This document shows positions 45,671 to 56,326 of a stretch of DNA of 64,000 bases, piece by piece. Position 1 is the stretch's first letter, and the number at the start of each line of letters is the position of its first letter. This stretch comes from Sphingobacterium sp. JB170 (GTDB lineage: Bacteria; Bacteroidota; Bacteroidia; Sphingobacteriales; Sphingobacteriaceae): positions 372,001 through 436,000 of the forward strand of contig NZ_FUKU01000026.1 of assembly GCF_900163865.1 (NCBI RefSeq), given 5' to 3'. The notes under the pieces are model-generated. The model did not search any database. It was not told the origin of the DNA and was given only the letters and a program-made list of their open reading frames with translations. The position numbers and the translations under genes were made by a program.

Positions 45671-47152
45671 TTATTTTTGTGTTAACGCGTTAATATCTTC
45701 TTTTGAAACAGAATCGTACTTCTCAAGTGAATTGGCAAAGTGCTCTACTTGTTCAGCAGGGAATACCCCTTCTTGAGCTAATTTGGTTTTATGTTGCAAT
45801 GAAGACGATTTCAATAATAATTTAACCTCCGCAATTGCAATACCAGGTAAGAAACGTAAGAACAACAAGAATAAGGTAAAGAACAATCCTATTGAACCCA
45901 CAAAGATACCAACTTCAACCCAGGTCGGTGTAAACATTGCCCATGATGATGGTAAATAGTCACGATGTAATGAGGTTACGATAATAACAAAACGTTCGAA
46001 CCACATCCCGATATTTACTACAATAGATAATATCCATGAAATAGGGATACTTGTACGAATCTTCTTGAACCAGAATAATTGCGGCGAGATCACGTTACAA
46101 GTCATCATACACCAGTAAGCCCAAGCATAAGGTCCAGCTATACGATTCTCAAAAGCATACATTTCATACTCAGATCCGGAATACCAAGCGATAAATAACT
46201 CGGTCAAGTATGCTACACCTACGATCGAACCAGTTACCATGATAATCTTATTCATAGATTCGATATGGAACATCGTAATATAGTTCTCGAAATTCATCAC
46301 TTTACGCAGAATCAATAATAATGTTTGTACCATCGCGAACCCAGAGAAGATCGCCCCTGCCACGAAATAAGGAGGGAAAATTGTCGTATGCCAACCTGGA
46401 ATAACAGAAGTCGCAAAGTCCATCGATACAATCGTGTGTACGGAAAGTACTAACGGCGTTGATATACCAGCTAAAATCAATGAAACGATTTCAAACCGTT
46501 GCCACGTTTTGACCGAACCATTCCATCCAAAAGAGAGCACGCTGTATATTCTTCGTTTTAAGCCTGATGCGCGGTCACGGACCGAAGCTATATCAGGTAA
46601 TAGTCCACAGTACCAAAACACTAATGACACGGTGAAATATGTAGAGATCGCGAAAGCATCCCATACTAATGGTGAGTTAAAGTTAACCCATAATGAACCA
46701 AACTGATTAGGTAATGGGAAAATCCAGTACGCTAACCATGGACGGCCCATATGCGCTACAACATACGTAGCCGCACAAATAACGGCAAAGATCGTCATCG
46801 CCTCTGCCGAGCGGTTAATGGAGTTACGCCAATTCTGACGAAAGATAAGTAATACGGCGGAGATCAACGTTCCCGCGTGACCGATACCAACCCACCATAC
46901 AAAGTCAGTGATATCCCAGGCCCAGCCAACAGTTTTATTCAGACCCCAAGCGCCGATACCAGTCCAAAATGTGTATCCAACACTGACAACCCATAGCATA
47001 GCACCTAAGGAAGCCAAAGTGAATCCGATCCACCAAGCTTTATTCGGTTTATTCTCAACCGGTAGTAAGATATCATCTGTTATTTTAGCATATGTGATAT
47101 CCTTGCCGGTGATTAAAGGTTCTCTTAATATTGATTCGTTATGCGATGACAT
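45671..47152 (-). CDS. actC: Alternative complex III subunit ActC (NrfD-like quinol-binding)
   Basis: A 493-residue integral membrane protein with about ten helices of the NrfD/PsrC family. WAWDITDFVWWVGIGHAGTL is the hallmark stretch in the quinol site region; VVAHMGRPWLAYWIFPLPNQ, WHTTIFPPYFVAGAIFSGFA and WFERFVIIVTSLHRDYLPSS follow. It takes electrons from menaquinol next to the ActB iron-sulfur clusters. It starts 29 bases after actB. Confidence 0.95.
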   Translation of the reverse strand: MSSHNESILREPLITGKDITYAKITDDILLPVENKPNKAWWIGFTLASLGAMLWVVSVGYTFWTGIGAWGLNKTVGWAWDITDFVWWVGIGHAGTLISAVLLIFRQNWRNSINRSAEAMTIFAVICAATYVVAHMGRPWLAYWIFPLPNQFGSLWVNFNSPLVWDAFAISTYFTVSLVFWYCGLLPDIASVRDRASGLKRRIYSVLSFGWNGSVKTWQRFEIVSLILAGISTPLVLSVHTIVSMDFATSVIPGWHTTIFPPYFVAGAIFSGFAMVQTLLLILRKVMNFENYITMFHIESMNKIIMVTGSIVGVAYLTELFIAWYSGSEYEMYAFENRIAGPYAWAYWCMMTCNVISPQLFWFKKIRTSIPISWILSIVVNIGMWFERFVIIVTSLHRDYLPSSWAMFTPTWVEVGIFVGSIGLFFTLFLLFLRFLPGIAIAEVKLLLKSSSLQHKTKLAQEGVFPAEQVEHFANSLEKYDSVSKEDINALTQK

Positions 47153-47181
47153 AGTTTATTAATTTCAAATTAGAGTAAAAT

Positions 47182-50100
47182 TTACGCTTCAAATGTGTTT
47201 CTAACTTTCGTCATGTAACCTATGTTAGGTTGAACATTGATTTCTTCCAACACATAATAAACACGTTCGTTACGTAGGGCTTTTGATACCTCTGAGTCAG
47301 GATCATTTACATCCCCAAAGATAATTGCGTTCGCCGAACATGCTTGCTGACAAGCCATTTGCACATCACCGTCTTTTAATTTACGATTTTCAACTTTAGC
47401 TTGTAATTTTCCAGCTTGTATACGTTGAATACACATAGAACATTTTTCCATCACCCCACGTGAACGTGTAGTTACATCTGGGTTAAGTACTAATTGTGTA
47501 AACTCATTGTTTAAATAGTTATCAAAACGCGAATCGTTCCAGTAGTTAAACCAGTTAAAACGACGAACTTTATATGGACAGTTATTCGCACAGTAACGCG
47601 TACCGAAACAACGGTTATATGCCATGTGGTTCAAGCCCTCAGAAGAGTGAACGGTTGCTAATACCGGACAAACAGTCTCACACGGAGCGTGGTCACAATG
47701 TTGACATAACATAGGTTGGTGGACCACGGTTACATCTTCGTAATCGTAAGCGTCAGCTTTTGCTATTTCTTTCTCCTTGGTTAATTTACCTTCGGAAGTT
47801 TCAAGTGTATAATAACGGTCAATACGCAACCAGTGCATCTCACGACGACGGCGAACCTCGTCACGACCAACAACAGGAACATTATTCTCTACACTACATG
47901 CAACAATACATGAACCACATCCAGTACACGCATTCAAATCTATTGCCATGACCCATTTGTGACCAGGCGACTCGAACTTATTCCATAGATCGTATGTTTT
48001 ATGTGTGTCCGCGAAACGGCCCGATTCCGAATTTGGGTCTTTTAAGTATTTAGCAAACGTTGTCTCACGGACAATGTTACGTCCTTCAATCGTATGGTGT
48101 GTCTGCGTTTGTGCCAGTTGATACGTTCCACTCGCTTTAGTAACCGTAGCTTTAGACTCTAACTGTTTAGAACCGTTAGCGAAACGCGCAAATGGGAATG
48201 CATTTTGTCCTACTTCGTTACCCGCCTTACCAACTTTTGTACGTCCATATCCTAAAGCAATAGAAACTGTGCCTAATGCTTGGCCTGGCTGTAAGACCAC
48301 GGGTAGTTCAATAGCATACCCATTAGCCTCAACCTTTACTTTATCATTTTCACCTACTCCTAATTCTTCAGCGAATCTAGGGTTTAGTGCGGCATAGTTG
48401 TCCCAAGTTACTTTAGAAACTGGATCAGGAAGCTCTTGAAGAAATGCATTATTTGCATAACGACCGTCGCGAAGTCCCGATGGCTCATATAATTTCAACT
48501 CTACCTCTCCCGCAATAGCTTTCGACAAAGTTAGAATTGCTGCCGAAACCGCATTGACATCCACGTTTGCCGAATAGGAAGAACCTGAGTCTGTTCCTTT
48601 ATAAATGAAACCACTTTGTAATACGTCGTTCCATACCTTACCTGTACCAGCTAAAACATTAGCTTCCCAATTTTCTTTAACGAACTCGTATATATTTGTC
48701 GTGCTACCCGCCCAAACTAATAAACTTTGGTCGGCTTGACGGGTATTAAATACAGGGTTGATTGTCGGTTGAACGATTGTGTAATATCCTTCTTTAGAAG
48801 AAGAGTCGCCCCACGATTCCAAGAACGAAGAGGTCGGTGCAATAGCTTTAAGCACAGACGCTGTCTCATCTGCACGATCAGAAAAGGAAAGTGTAAACTC
48901 GACCTTCGCCAGCGCCGCAGTAACGTCGTCGGCCTTGATATAATCGTAAAACGGATTGGTATTCAAGAAAAATGCGACACCGATTTGACCAGCGTTAGCA
49001 CTTGCTAGGAACTGTTGGAAATCTGCGTCGGAGCCTTGATACTGTTTTGAGAAGTTATCTAAGTCAATAATAGACCCGTAAGCACCTAAGGCACTATTGA
49101 TTGCATTAGTTAATAACTGAATATTGACATCATTGGAACCAGCAACAACGACTGCATTTCCTCTGTTCGTAATTAACTCTTTCGCTGCTAACGTAATTGC
49201 TGTTTGCGCTTTCTTGTTTGTTACCCCACCAGAAACAGACTGTCCGGTTATCGCATTGAATAATGAAATCAATACTGCTCCCTCTTCTGATGGTTTAATA
49301 GCGATACGCACATCCGCATTCGAACCTGTCATGCTTAATCCAGATTCAAACTGAATATGGCGCGACATTTTACCGCTTTTCAACGACTTGCTGTCCCGAT
49401 TCTTGACATAATCTTGCGTATGCTCCTCACCTGATAACCAGGTACCTAAGAAATCTGCAGCTACAGATACGACAACATTTGCTTGATCAAAATGATAAGA
49501 AGGAATTACCGCCTTACCTAGGCTCAATTTATTTGCTTCAATAATACCACTGTAAGAAACAGCATCCACTTGAACGTGATTTGCTGTTGGGTATTTTGAT
49601 TTGAAACTTTCTATCGCCGCTAAAGTTGAAGGGCTATTCACCGTATTTGATACGATCGAAATTTGTTTCCCTGCGCTTGCCGCTTTATTTAGAGCGGCAA
49701 TAACCGTTTTATCAAGATCAGCCCATTCAACGTCTTTTCCACCGATTTGTGGATTTTGCAATTTAGACATATCGTATAGGTCTAAAACTGCTGCCGACGT
49801 AGTCGCGTCAGTACCTTGGGATAGTCCAACTGAATTAGGGTTCGCCGTAATTGAAATCGGACGACCTTCACGTGTCCGAACTAAAACACTCTGACCATTA
49901 AAAGACGAAGCATAAAAATTCGGCACACCCGGTGTTATTTCTTCTGGCTTAATCACGTAAGGCACCGCTTTATGAATTGGCGTGCGATTACAAGCCGCCA
50001 ATGTTACAGCACCCAAGCCGAATCCCAAAGCTTTCAAGAAGTCACGACGAGGTGTCTTCGTACTTAAGCCTGCTTCATTTAAGACATCTTCTACAGGAAT

Positions 50101-50193
50101 AGGCTCGGCAAACTCTTGCTTACTCTTTTCTACGAAAGCAGGCGTTTGTTGCAGTTCTTCCAAACCTTTCCAATATTTTTTATTGCTATCCAT
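47182..50193 (-). CDS. actB: Alternative complex III subunit ActB (TAT-variant molybdopterin-like/FeS protein)
   Basis: A 1003-residue protein. A TAT-like signal RRDFLKALGFGLG (R49-R50) ends near C68. Residues 90-700 are a molybdopterin-oxidoreductase fold thought to lack cofactor in Act complexes. The C-terminal 250 residues hold four cysteine sets, CTGCGSCIVAC, CQHCDHAPCETVC, CFGTRYCANNC and CSMC...CQQAC, fitting three 4Fe-4S and one 3Fe-4S cluster. It is the fusion form also seen in Rhodothermus. Confidence 0.95.
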   Translation of the reverse strand: MDSNKKYWKGLEELQQTPAFVEKSKQEFAEPIPVEDVLNEAGLSTKTPRRDFLKALGFGLGAVTLAACNRTPIHKAVPYVIKPEEITPGVPNFYASSFNGQSVLVRTREGRPISITANPNSVGLSQGTDATTSAAVLDLYDMSKLQNPQIGGKDVEWADLDKTVIAALNKAASAGKQISIVSNTVNSPSTLAAIESFKSKYPTANHVQVDAVSYSGIIEANKLSLGKAVIPSYHFDQANVVVSVAADFLGTWLSGEEHTQDYVKNRDSKSLKSGKMSRHIQFESGLSMTGSNADVRIAIKPSEEGAVLISLFNAITGQSVSGGVTNKKAQTAITLAAKELITNRGNAVVVAGSNDVNIQLLTNAINSALGAYGSIIDLDNFSKQYQGSDADFQQFLASANAGQIGVAFFLNTNPFYDYIKADDVTAALAKVEFTLSFSDRADETASVLKAIAPTSSFLESWGDSSSKEGYYTIVQPTINPVFNTRQADQSLLVWAGSTTNIYEFVKENWEANVLAGTGKVWNDVLQSGFIYKGTDSGSSYSANVDVNAVSAAILTLSKAIAGEVELKLYEPSGLRDGRYANNAFLQELPDPVSKVTWDNYAALNPRFAEELGVGENDKVKVEANGYAIELPVVLQPGQALGTVSIALGYGRTKVGKAGNEVGQNAFPFARFANGSKQLESKATVTKASGTYQLAQTQTHHTIEGRNIVRETTFAKYLKDPNSESGRFADTHKTYDLWNKFESPGHKWVMAIDLNACTGCGSCIVACSVENNVPVVGRDEVRRRREMHWLRIDRYYTLETSEGKLTKEKEIAKADAYDYEDVTVVHQPMLCQHCDHAPCETVCPVLATVHSSEGLNHMAYNRCFGTRYCANNCPYKVRRFNWFNYWNDSRFDNYLNNEFTQLVLNPDVTTRSRGVMEKCSMCIQRIQAGKLQAKVENRKLKDGDVQMACQQACSANAIIFGDVNDPDSEVSKALRNERVYYVLEEINVQPNIGYMTKVRNTFEA

Positions 50194-50233
50194 TTAAGCT
50201 ATATATAAGATTGCGTATTCCTAAAAATAATTA

Positions 50234-51517
50234 TTAATAGTGACATTTACCACACTCAAGACCACCGATCATGGCTGCAGTCATTTTCTCACCTTTCTTA
50301 AGTTTTTCGTGTGCTTGAATCAATTGGTCATAATAAGCGTTATCCGAATCAACTTCAGTCGCCTTATGACACTCAACACACCATTTCATTGTAAGTGGTG
50401 AATATTGATAAATTTCTTCCATTGTCTCAACTGGACCGTGACAAGTTTGACATTCAACACCTGCAACTACAACGTGTTGCGAGTGGTTAAAATATGCAAA
50501 GTCAGGTAAGTTATGTACTCTAACCCATTCAATCGGCGACGTGTTATCTCCGTAAGTACGCGTTTCCGGATCGAAATCAACTGCGTTGTAAATCTTAGCG
50601 ATTTCCGGAGAAATCTCACCATCATAGTGATCTGATGCGGTTACCGTATTGTGACAGTTCATACAAACATTTGCAGAAGGAATTGATGCATTCTTCGATT
50701 TGAACGCACCTCCATGACAGTACTGACAATCGATTTGATTTGCGCCAGCGTGAATCTGGTGAGAGAATTTAATCGGTTGCACCGGCTCGTACCCTTGATG
50801 AACACCTACATTCCACAGTGTATTCCACCCAGCGAAAGATAATAACACCACGAACAATAACACCGTGAAACCAACCAACTTCTTATTCTTAACAAAAGCT
50901 TTAGCAAACTTCGAAAAACGGCTCTCTTGATAACCTGTATTCGCAGCTTCCGCAGCTTCAATCGCAGCTTGATTAGTCGCAATTATTTTTTCTAAAGAAC
51001 GAATAACACGATTTAAAACAACGATAATTGCAATAGCTAACACCACCACAGCAACTAAGCCGAGAATCATTAACGTGTTTGCACCTTCCGATTCAGCAGC
51101 GCCCGCTCCACCAGCAGTTCCTTCGGCAGGTCCAGCAGCAGCTTTTGCTTCTTCATCTTTCACATACGCAATGATGTTTTTAATCTGGTCTTCCGATAAA
51201 TCCGTAAAGGAAGTCATCACAAGCTTGTTATTCTCTTCGAACAATCTAACGGCTGTTTCATCCCCCGCAGCAATCATTGCTTGCGAATTATGAATCCAAC
51301 TAACTAGCCATTCCTCAGGGTGCCTTTCCGACATTCCAGCTAACGCTGGCCCTACCACTTTCTTAGACACAGCATGACACGTTGTACATTTCGACTTAAA
51401 GAGCGTCTGCCCCTCTTTAATGTCCTGCGCATGCGCCATCGTAACGGCAAACAACAACATCAAACTGATTGACATCGTCTTTGCAAGTTTTCCCAAAACA
51501 GATGAGACATTTCTCAT
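50234..51517 (-). CDS. actA: Alternative complex III subunit ActA, multihaem cytochrome c with an extra haem domain
   Basis: A 427-residue protein from the ATG at 51517 (MRNVSSVLGKLAKTMSISLM); an ATG 39 bases upstream is also in frame. After a signal peptide comes a monohaem domain with CTTCH and VMTSFTDLSEDQIKNIIAYV. One or two helices (about 145-225) follow, with a coiled linker, then a periplasmic domain with five CxxCH motifs: CQYCH, CMNCH, CQTCH, CVECH and CGKCH. That makes six haems, against five in the described Rhodothermus subunit. It is the first gene of the operon. Confidence 0.92.
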   Translation of the reverse strand: MRNVSSVLGKLAKTMSISLMLLFAVTMAHAQDIKEGQTLFKSKCTTCHAVSKKVVGPALAGMSERHPEEWLVSWIHNSQAMIAAGDETAVRLFEENNKLVMTSFTDLSEDQIKNIIAYVKDEEAKAAAGPAEGTAGGAGAAESEGANTLMILGLVAVVVLAIAIIVVLNRVIRSLEKIIATNQAAIEAAEAANTGYQESRFSKFAKAFVKNKKLVGFTVLLFVVLLSFAGWNTLWNVGVHQGYEPVQPIKFSHQIHAGANQIDCQYCHGGAFKSKNASIPSANVCMNCHNTVTASDHYDGEISPEIAKIYNAVDFDPETRTYGDNTSPIEWVRVHNLPDFAYFNHSQHVVVAGVECQTCHGPVETMEEIYQYSPLTMKWCVECHKATEVDSDNAYYDQLIQAHEKLKKGEKMTAAMIGGLECGKCHY

Positions 51518-51600
51518 ATTTAGCACTTTATACTTTTTATTTGTAATATAAAACATTTAAAACACGTCGTCCAAACGGTTTAATCCCTTCAAACAATGCA

Positions 51601-51608
51601 CAAAAGTA
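51601..51608 (-). promoter_or_regulatory. -7 promoter element of the act-cox operon
   Basis: The reverse strand reads TACTTTTG, a full TAnnTTTG match; a TTG that could serve as -33 lies 22 bases upstream (51631-51633). No other candidate of this quality was seen within the operon. Confidence 0.55.
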
Positions 51609-51813
51609 TAACTATTTAAGCAATCCCTGACAATTTAATGACTCTAATTATCAATTTAAAACCATTCTAAATAACTCGCTTAAAACAGCGTTAAAACAGG
51701 TTTTCACAGGCGATTTAGCTAAATAATAAGAACGGATTTAGGCCGAATTTGAATACCACATTCTTTACACCTAATCTACAATGTTTTGCCAAAAATTTCC
51801 GACCTTAGTGTGC

Positions 51814-52299
51814 ATGTATAAATTCTACATTATCGGCATTCTTATTACCCATGCACTCCTGTCTTGCACACGTGCATCGACGATAAAAACAACAATAAAT
51901 CCAACTGCAAAACAAATAACAATGACAGATACAACGAAACACAATAGACTTACCCAAGAAGAAGAATACGTAATCGTTCACAAAGGAACAGAACGCCCGT
52001 TTACAGGTGAACTACTAGATAACGATGCAAACGGCACGTATATATGCAAGCGATGCGATGCACCGCTTTACAATTCCACGGACAAATTCGAAGCGCACTG
52101 CGGATGGCCCAGCTTTGATGATGAGATCCAGGGCGCGGTTCGCCGCGAGGTGGATGCTGACGGCCGCCGTGTAGAAATTCTATGCGCCAAATGTGGCGCA
52201 CACCTTGGTCATGTATTCGAAGGCGAGCAATTCACGGAAAAAAACACACGTCACTGCGTGAACTCCCTTTCCATGAAATTCGTGCCCGCGACTAAATAG
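51814..52299 (+). CDS. msrB: Lipoprotein peptide-methionine (R)-S-oxide reductase
   Basis: A 161-residue protein from the ATG at 51814; an ATG at 51781 adds 11 residues but gives a poorer signal peptide. [18 protein letters not shown] is a lipobox signal, so the enzyme is probably on the periplasmic face. The MsrB domain shows [20 protein letters not shown], two zinc pairs (CKRCDAPLY and [14 protein letters not shown]), [10 protein letters not shown] and the catalytic cysteine in [11 protein letters not shown]. It reduces methionine-R-sulfoxide. Its last bases overlap the convergent LacI-family gene by 8. Confidence 0.94.
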   Translation: MYKFYIIGILITHALLSCTRASTIKTTINPTAKQITMTDTTKHNRLTQEEEYVIVHKGTERPFTGELLDNDANGTYICKRCDAPLYNSTDKFEAHCGWPSFDDEIQGAVRREVDADGRRVEILCAKCGAHLGHVFEGEQFTEKNTRHCVNSLSMKFVPATK

Positions 52300-53287
52300 A
52301 CGACTCACGGATGATAAGGCTACACGGGATGGTCAGCTGGCGCACCTCTTTTAATTTTCCTTCGATTTCTGCGATCAACGTGGCGATCAATTCTTTTGTT
52401 AAAGCCTCAATATCTTGAGATATGACAGAAATCGAAGGATCATGTAATTTAAATAACGTATGCTCATCAAATGCAACCATCTTCGGCAACGGCACCTTCG
52501 CCTCTTTGAGGGCTTTCAAGCCGTCAACCGCTAAATAATTCGTTGCAAACAAAACGGCATCGAGATTATTATCGACAACAAATTCCAAAATCTGGGCTTT
52601 GGATTCCTCGTCCGTACCCACGAGATCGATTTTCTTCACAAAAGATTGTGTACGAAATTCATCCATTGCCTCCATATACCCTTCGAGCCGATCGCGCATC
52701 TGCGTTTGGTTCGAATACAATGAAATCAATCCCACGCGCTTATTTTTTGCCTCAAGCAAATGCTTAGTCGCATCATAAGCGCCACGCTTGTTATCAGAAA
52801 CAACATAATTAGTTTCCACGTTGGGCATAAATCGATCGAATAAGACTAACGGAGTGTTATTTTGCTTTATATTCTCGATCGTTGCCTCCAGACCTTCTGA
52901 TGGGGTAATGATAAAGCCATCCACTTGCCGATCCATAAATAGCTGAATCAATTCTTTAGCCTTCATCTCATCATTATCCATACTACAATATATGATGTGA
53001 TAACCTGCCTGATACGCTTGCATTTCGATATACTTGGCGACGTTCGAGAAAAACGGGTTCGCAATATCTTCTACCAACAAGCCTAAAATCTTGGTCTGAC
53101 CCGTTCGCAAACTTTTCGCTAATTGGTTGGGCTTATATCCGACTTTCTTTACATAATCCAATACGCGTTTGATCAATGCGTCACTAATTCTTTTTTCCTT
53201 GGCTTTATCATTTAAAATAAAAGACACTGTGGTAACGGAAATACCAAGTGCCTTTGCAATATCGCTTATTAACACACGTTTTTTCAT
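52292..53287 (-). CDS. LacI-family transcriptional regulator
   Basis: A 331-residue regulator. Residues 1-58 are a LacI helix-turn-helix: [38 protein letters not shown] and [15 protein letters not shown] with the hinge helix. The rest is a periplasmic-binding-protein-like sensor (about 65-331): [30 protein letters not shown] and [19 protein letters not shown]. The ligand is presumably a sugar. No transport or catabolic gene sits beside it, so its regulon lies elsewhere. Confidence 0.93.
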   Translation of the reverse strand: MKKRVLISDIAKALGISVTTVSFILNDKAKEKRISDALIKRVLDYVKKVGYKPNQLAKSLRTGQTKILGLLVEDIANPFFSNVAKYIEMQAYQAGYHIIYCSMDNDEMKAKELIQLFMDRQVDGFIITPSEGLEATIENIKQNNTPLVLFDRFMPNVETNYVVSDNKRGAYDATKHLLEAKNKRVGLISLYSNQTQMRDRLEGYMEAMDEFRTQSFVKKIDLVGTDEESKAQILEFVVDNNLDAVLFATNYLAVDGLKALKEAKVPLPKMVAFDEHTLFKLHDPSISVISQDIEALTKELIATLIAEIEGKLKEVRQLTIPCSLIIRESSI

Positions 53288-53574
53288 ATTTTTCCTTAAG
53301 TTTAATAAAGCAATCTACTAAATTTATTTAGCACATAATCAAAATATACCCTGTTTTTTTACTAAAACGAAATACACATCTTTTAAATAACAAACCAAAC
53401 AACCATATAGAACCTGTTAATAACCGTTATAATTTTAGCAAGTCAGACGCCCACAAGAGAATAACTTTAGCAGATGTTCGCGCACGATCACACCTTGATC
53501 AATAGAGCAAGCCATTACGTCATGGATTATAAAAGGTATAGTTATTGATTAGTAAATAGCAGGAGGTAAAATAA

Positions 53575-53904
53575 ATGAGTGATTTCAAAAACATCAACAT
53601 CCAAGACCTTTCGAACAACGAAGGCACCAACAACGAAAATTTCTACGACACATTTCGTGAAAAACTCAAGGCCGTAGAACAGTTTCCAATGGTTTATCGG
53701 TTTAAATTCATTATAAAATCCGATCTACAAAAGGTAGAGGAAGTAAAAGCTATCTTCACCCACCCGAGTAGTAAATTTAGTGAAAAGGCATCGTCTAAAG
53801 GGAAATACAATTCCATCACGGTTGAGACTTTTGTCAACAGTGCTGATGAAGTCATCGATTACTATAAAAAGGTTTCAGCGATCGAGTCCGTAATAATGCT
53901 TTAA
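53575..53904 (+). CDS. DUF493 family protein
   Basis: A 109-residue protein with an acidic, asparagine-rich N-terminus (NINIQDLSNNEGTNNENFYD) and a ferredoxin-like core: VYRFKFIIKSDLQKVEEVKA, FSEKASSKGKYNSITVETF and VIDYYKKVSAIESVIML. This is the YbeD/DUF493 family, an ACT-like regulatory fold of unknown function in most bacteria. A near-perfect AGGAGGT stands 8 bases before the ATG, unusual for this phylum. A terminator follows. Confidence 0.88.
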   Translation: MSDFKNINIQDLSNNEGTNNENFYDTFREKLKAVEQFPMVYRFKFIIKSDLQKVEEVKAIFTHPSSKFSEKASSKGKYNSITVETFVNSADEVIDYYKKVSAIESVIML

Positions 53905-53913
53905 ACATTAAGT

Positions 53914-53954
53914 AAAGCAAAAGGGTATGCCAATATGACATACCCTTTTGCTTT
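53914..53954. terminator. Bidirectional terminator between DUF493 gene and pnp
   Basis: AAAGCAAAAGGGTATG and CATACCCTTTTGCTTT form a perfect 16-bp stem around a 9-base loop. Confidence 0.9.
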
Positions 53955-53968
53955 GTAAATAAGCTAAA

Positions 53969-56134
53969 TTAGGCTTCTGGCGCATCTTTCGGTGCACTTC
54001 CAGAATTTTGCTTTTCAGGGCGTGGCAACAACACTTTACGAGAAAGCTTCATTTTACCCTGTTTATCGATATCAAGAAGTTTGACTTTTACAATATCTCC
54101 CTCTTTAAAAACACCGTCCATACTTTCTAAACGTGTCCAATCGATTTCCGAGATATGCAATAATCCATCTTTTCCTGGAATTACTTCTACGAATGCACCG
54201 AACGGCATTATCGATTTCACTTTACCTTCGTAGACTTCACCTACTTCCGGCTTAGCAACGATTGCTTTAATTCGAGATACCGCACCATCAATTGCTTCTT
54301 TATTGTCCGCGAACACCTGGACAATTCCTTTACCGTCGATCTCTTCGATAGAAATGGTAGCGCCCGTTTCACGTTGCATCTCTTGAATAATCTTACCACC
54401 TGGCCCAATTATCGCACCGATGAACTCTTTATCAATCGTCATCGAAATGATACGTGGAGCATGCGGCTTATAATCTTCTCTCGGCTCGCTGATCGTCTTT
54501 TTCATCTCATTTAAGATATGTAGACGCGCTTCTTTGGCTTGATCCAAAGCTTGTGTCAACACTTCCCATTTCAGACCATTAATCTTTAGATCCATCTGAC
54601 AAGCAACAATCCCTTTTTCGGTACCGGTTACTTTGAAGTCCATATCACCTAAATGATCTTCGTCACCCAAAATATCGGAAAGAATTGCATATTTACCAGA
54701 CTTTTCATCCGTAATCAACCCCATAGCTATCCCTGAAACTGGCGCTTTCAATTTCACCCCCGCATCGAGCAGAGCCAAGGTACCCGCACAGACGGTTGCC
54801 ATCGAAGAGGATCCGTTAGATTCCAAAATATCCGATACAACACGAATCGTATATGGATTTTCCGAATCCGCTGGCAACACTTGCCTCAACGAACGCATCG
54901 CAAGATTACCATGACCAACTTCACGACGACCTGGACCACGGTTTGGACGCACTTCGCCAACTGAGAAAGACGGGAAATTGTAATGTAAGATGAAACGATT
55001 ATAACCATGTATAAAAGCACCGTCAACCATTTGCTCACTATCTTTGGCACCCAAAGTAACAGACGTCAATGATTGCGTCTCACCGCGCGTAAATACCGCA
55101 GATCCATGTGCATTGGGTAAATAATCAATTTCCGACCAGATCGGACGTACTGTACGTGCCTCACGACCATCTAGACGGATTCCTTCTTCTAGCACAAGGT
55201 TACGCACAGCATCGTACTGCACATCATGAAAATATTTTTTAGCCAGGAATTTAGTTTCATCATCTAACTCTTCACCTAAGGTTTCAAAGAAGGCTTGACC
55301 AATTTCACCAAACTTTTCTGAACGTTCTTGTTTTGACGATCCTGATTTAGCGATTGCGTAGACTTGGTCATAGGTTGCTGCAAAAGCTGCGGCACGCAAC
55401 TCATCATTTGATGGTTCATGATTAGATTCGCGTTTCTCAGACGAGCCGACTAACTTAGCAAGTTCAACCTGTGCTGCCACTTGTTTCTTGATCGCATCAT
55501 GCGCAAAAGCGATCGCTTCCACGATTTCAGCCTCCGAAATCTCTTTCGACTCTCCTTCTACCATGACGATATCTTGCGCTGAGCCAGCAACAATATACTC
55601 CAAGGTAGCTCGTCCAAGTGCGATAAGCCCTGGGTTAATAACCAACTGACCATCTATTTTTGCCACACGCACCTCAGAAATTGGCCCATTAAATGGAATA
55701 TCTGAAACCGCGATTGCTGCGGAAGCGGCTAAACCGGCTAACGCATCCGGCATAATATCTTTATCTGCAGAAATTAACGAAATCGCAACTTGCGTATCGG
55801 CGTGATAGGTTTCTGGAAACAATGGACGTAATGCCCGATCTACTAAACGTGATATTAATACCTCATAGTCGGATAATCTCGCCTCACGACGAAGAAATCC
55901 ACCTGGAATACGTCCAGTTGCCGCATATTTTTCTTGGTAGTCGACCGATAATGGTAAAAAATCGACACCTTCCTTTGCTTCTTTAGAAGAAACGATCGTC
56001 GCTAAAAGCATCGTCCCTCCTTGTTTCAATACTACTGATCCATCTGCTTGTTTAGCTAGCTTACCAGTAGATAATTCGATCGGGGCGATTCCATTGCCTA
56101 GCTCGATCGTTACTTTCTTTTCGTTGTAACTCAT
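53969..56134 (-). CDS. pnp: Polyribonucleotide nucleotidyltransferase (PNPase)
   Basis: A 721-residue RNA phosphorylase with two RNase PH domains (about 10-230 and 320-560), then KH ([20 protein letters not shown] near 570) and S1 domains ([20 protein letters not shown] near 635). [18 protein letters not shown] and [19 protein letters not shown] carry the phosphate and metal site. It degrades RNA 3' to 5'. The tail is rich in P, S and K. rpsO lies upstream in the same order as in most bacteria, though with its own promoter and terminator here. Confidence 0.97.
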   Translation of the reverse strand: MSYNEKKVTIELGNGIAPIELSTGKLAKQADGSVVLKQGGTMLLATIVSSKEAKEGVDFLPLSVDYQEKYAATGRIPGGFLRREARLSDYEVLISRLVDRALRPLFPETYHADTQVAISLISADKDIMPDALAGLAASAAIAVSDIPFNGPISEVRVAKIDGQLVINPGLIALGRATLEYIVAGSAQDIVMVEGESKEISEAEIVEAIAFAHDAIKKQVAAQVELAKLVGSSEKRESNHEPSNDELRAAAFAATYDQVYAIAKSGSSKQERSEKFGEIGQAFFETLGEELDDETKFLAKKYFHDVQYDAVRNLVLEEGIRLDGREARTVRPIWSEIDYLPNAHGSAVFTRGETQSLTSVTLGAKDSEQMVDGAFIHGYNRFILHYNFPSFSVGEVRPNRGPGRREVGHGNLAMRSLRQVLPADSENPYTIRVVSDILESNGSSSMATVCAGTLALLDAGVKLKAPVSGIAMGLITDEKSGKYAILSDILGDEDHLGDMDFKVTGTEKGIVACQMDLKINGLKWEVLTQALDQAKEARLHILNEMKKTISEPREDYKPHAPRIISMTIDKEFIGAIIGPGGKIIQEMQRETGATISIEEIDGKGIVQVFADNKEAIDGAVSRIKAIVAKPEVGEVYEGKVKSIMPFGAFVEVIPGKDGLLHISEIDWTRLESMDGVFKEGDIVKVKLLDIDKQGKMKLSRKVLLPRPEKQNSGSAPKDAPEA

Positions 56135-56210
56135 TTTTAATTCATTTCGACATACGGGTACATCTTTCTTAGACGTATGTCATCTTATTTATAGACCTTT
56201 ATTTTCCACA

Positions 56211-56218
56211 CAAAGATA
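56211..56218 (-). promoter_or_regulatory. -7 promoter element of pnp
   Basis: The reverse strand reads TATCTTTG, a full TAnnTTTG match 76 bases before the pnp ATG. Confidence 0.5.
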
Positions 56219-56271
56219 AAAAATAATCAATTCACTTCCCGCTATTAAAAAGATAAAAAAAATACTAGTAC

Positions 56272-56310
56272 GAAAAAGAGCCACTTACTTTCGCAAATGG
56301 CCCTTTAAAA
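56272..56310 (-). terminator. Terminator after rpsO
   Basis: On the reverse strand AAAGGGCCA and TGGCTCTTT pair (one G:U) around a 14-base loop, followed by a T run. It separates rpsO from pnp. Confidence 0.7.
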
Positions 56311-56326
56311 TTCTATTTAAAGAAAA

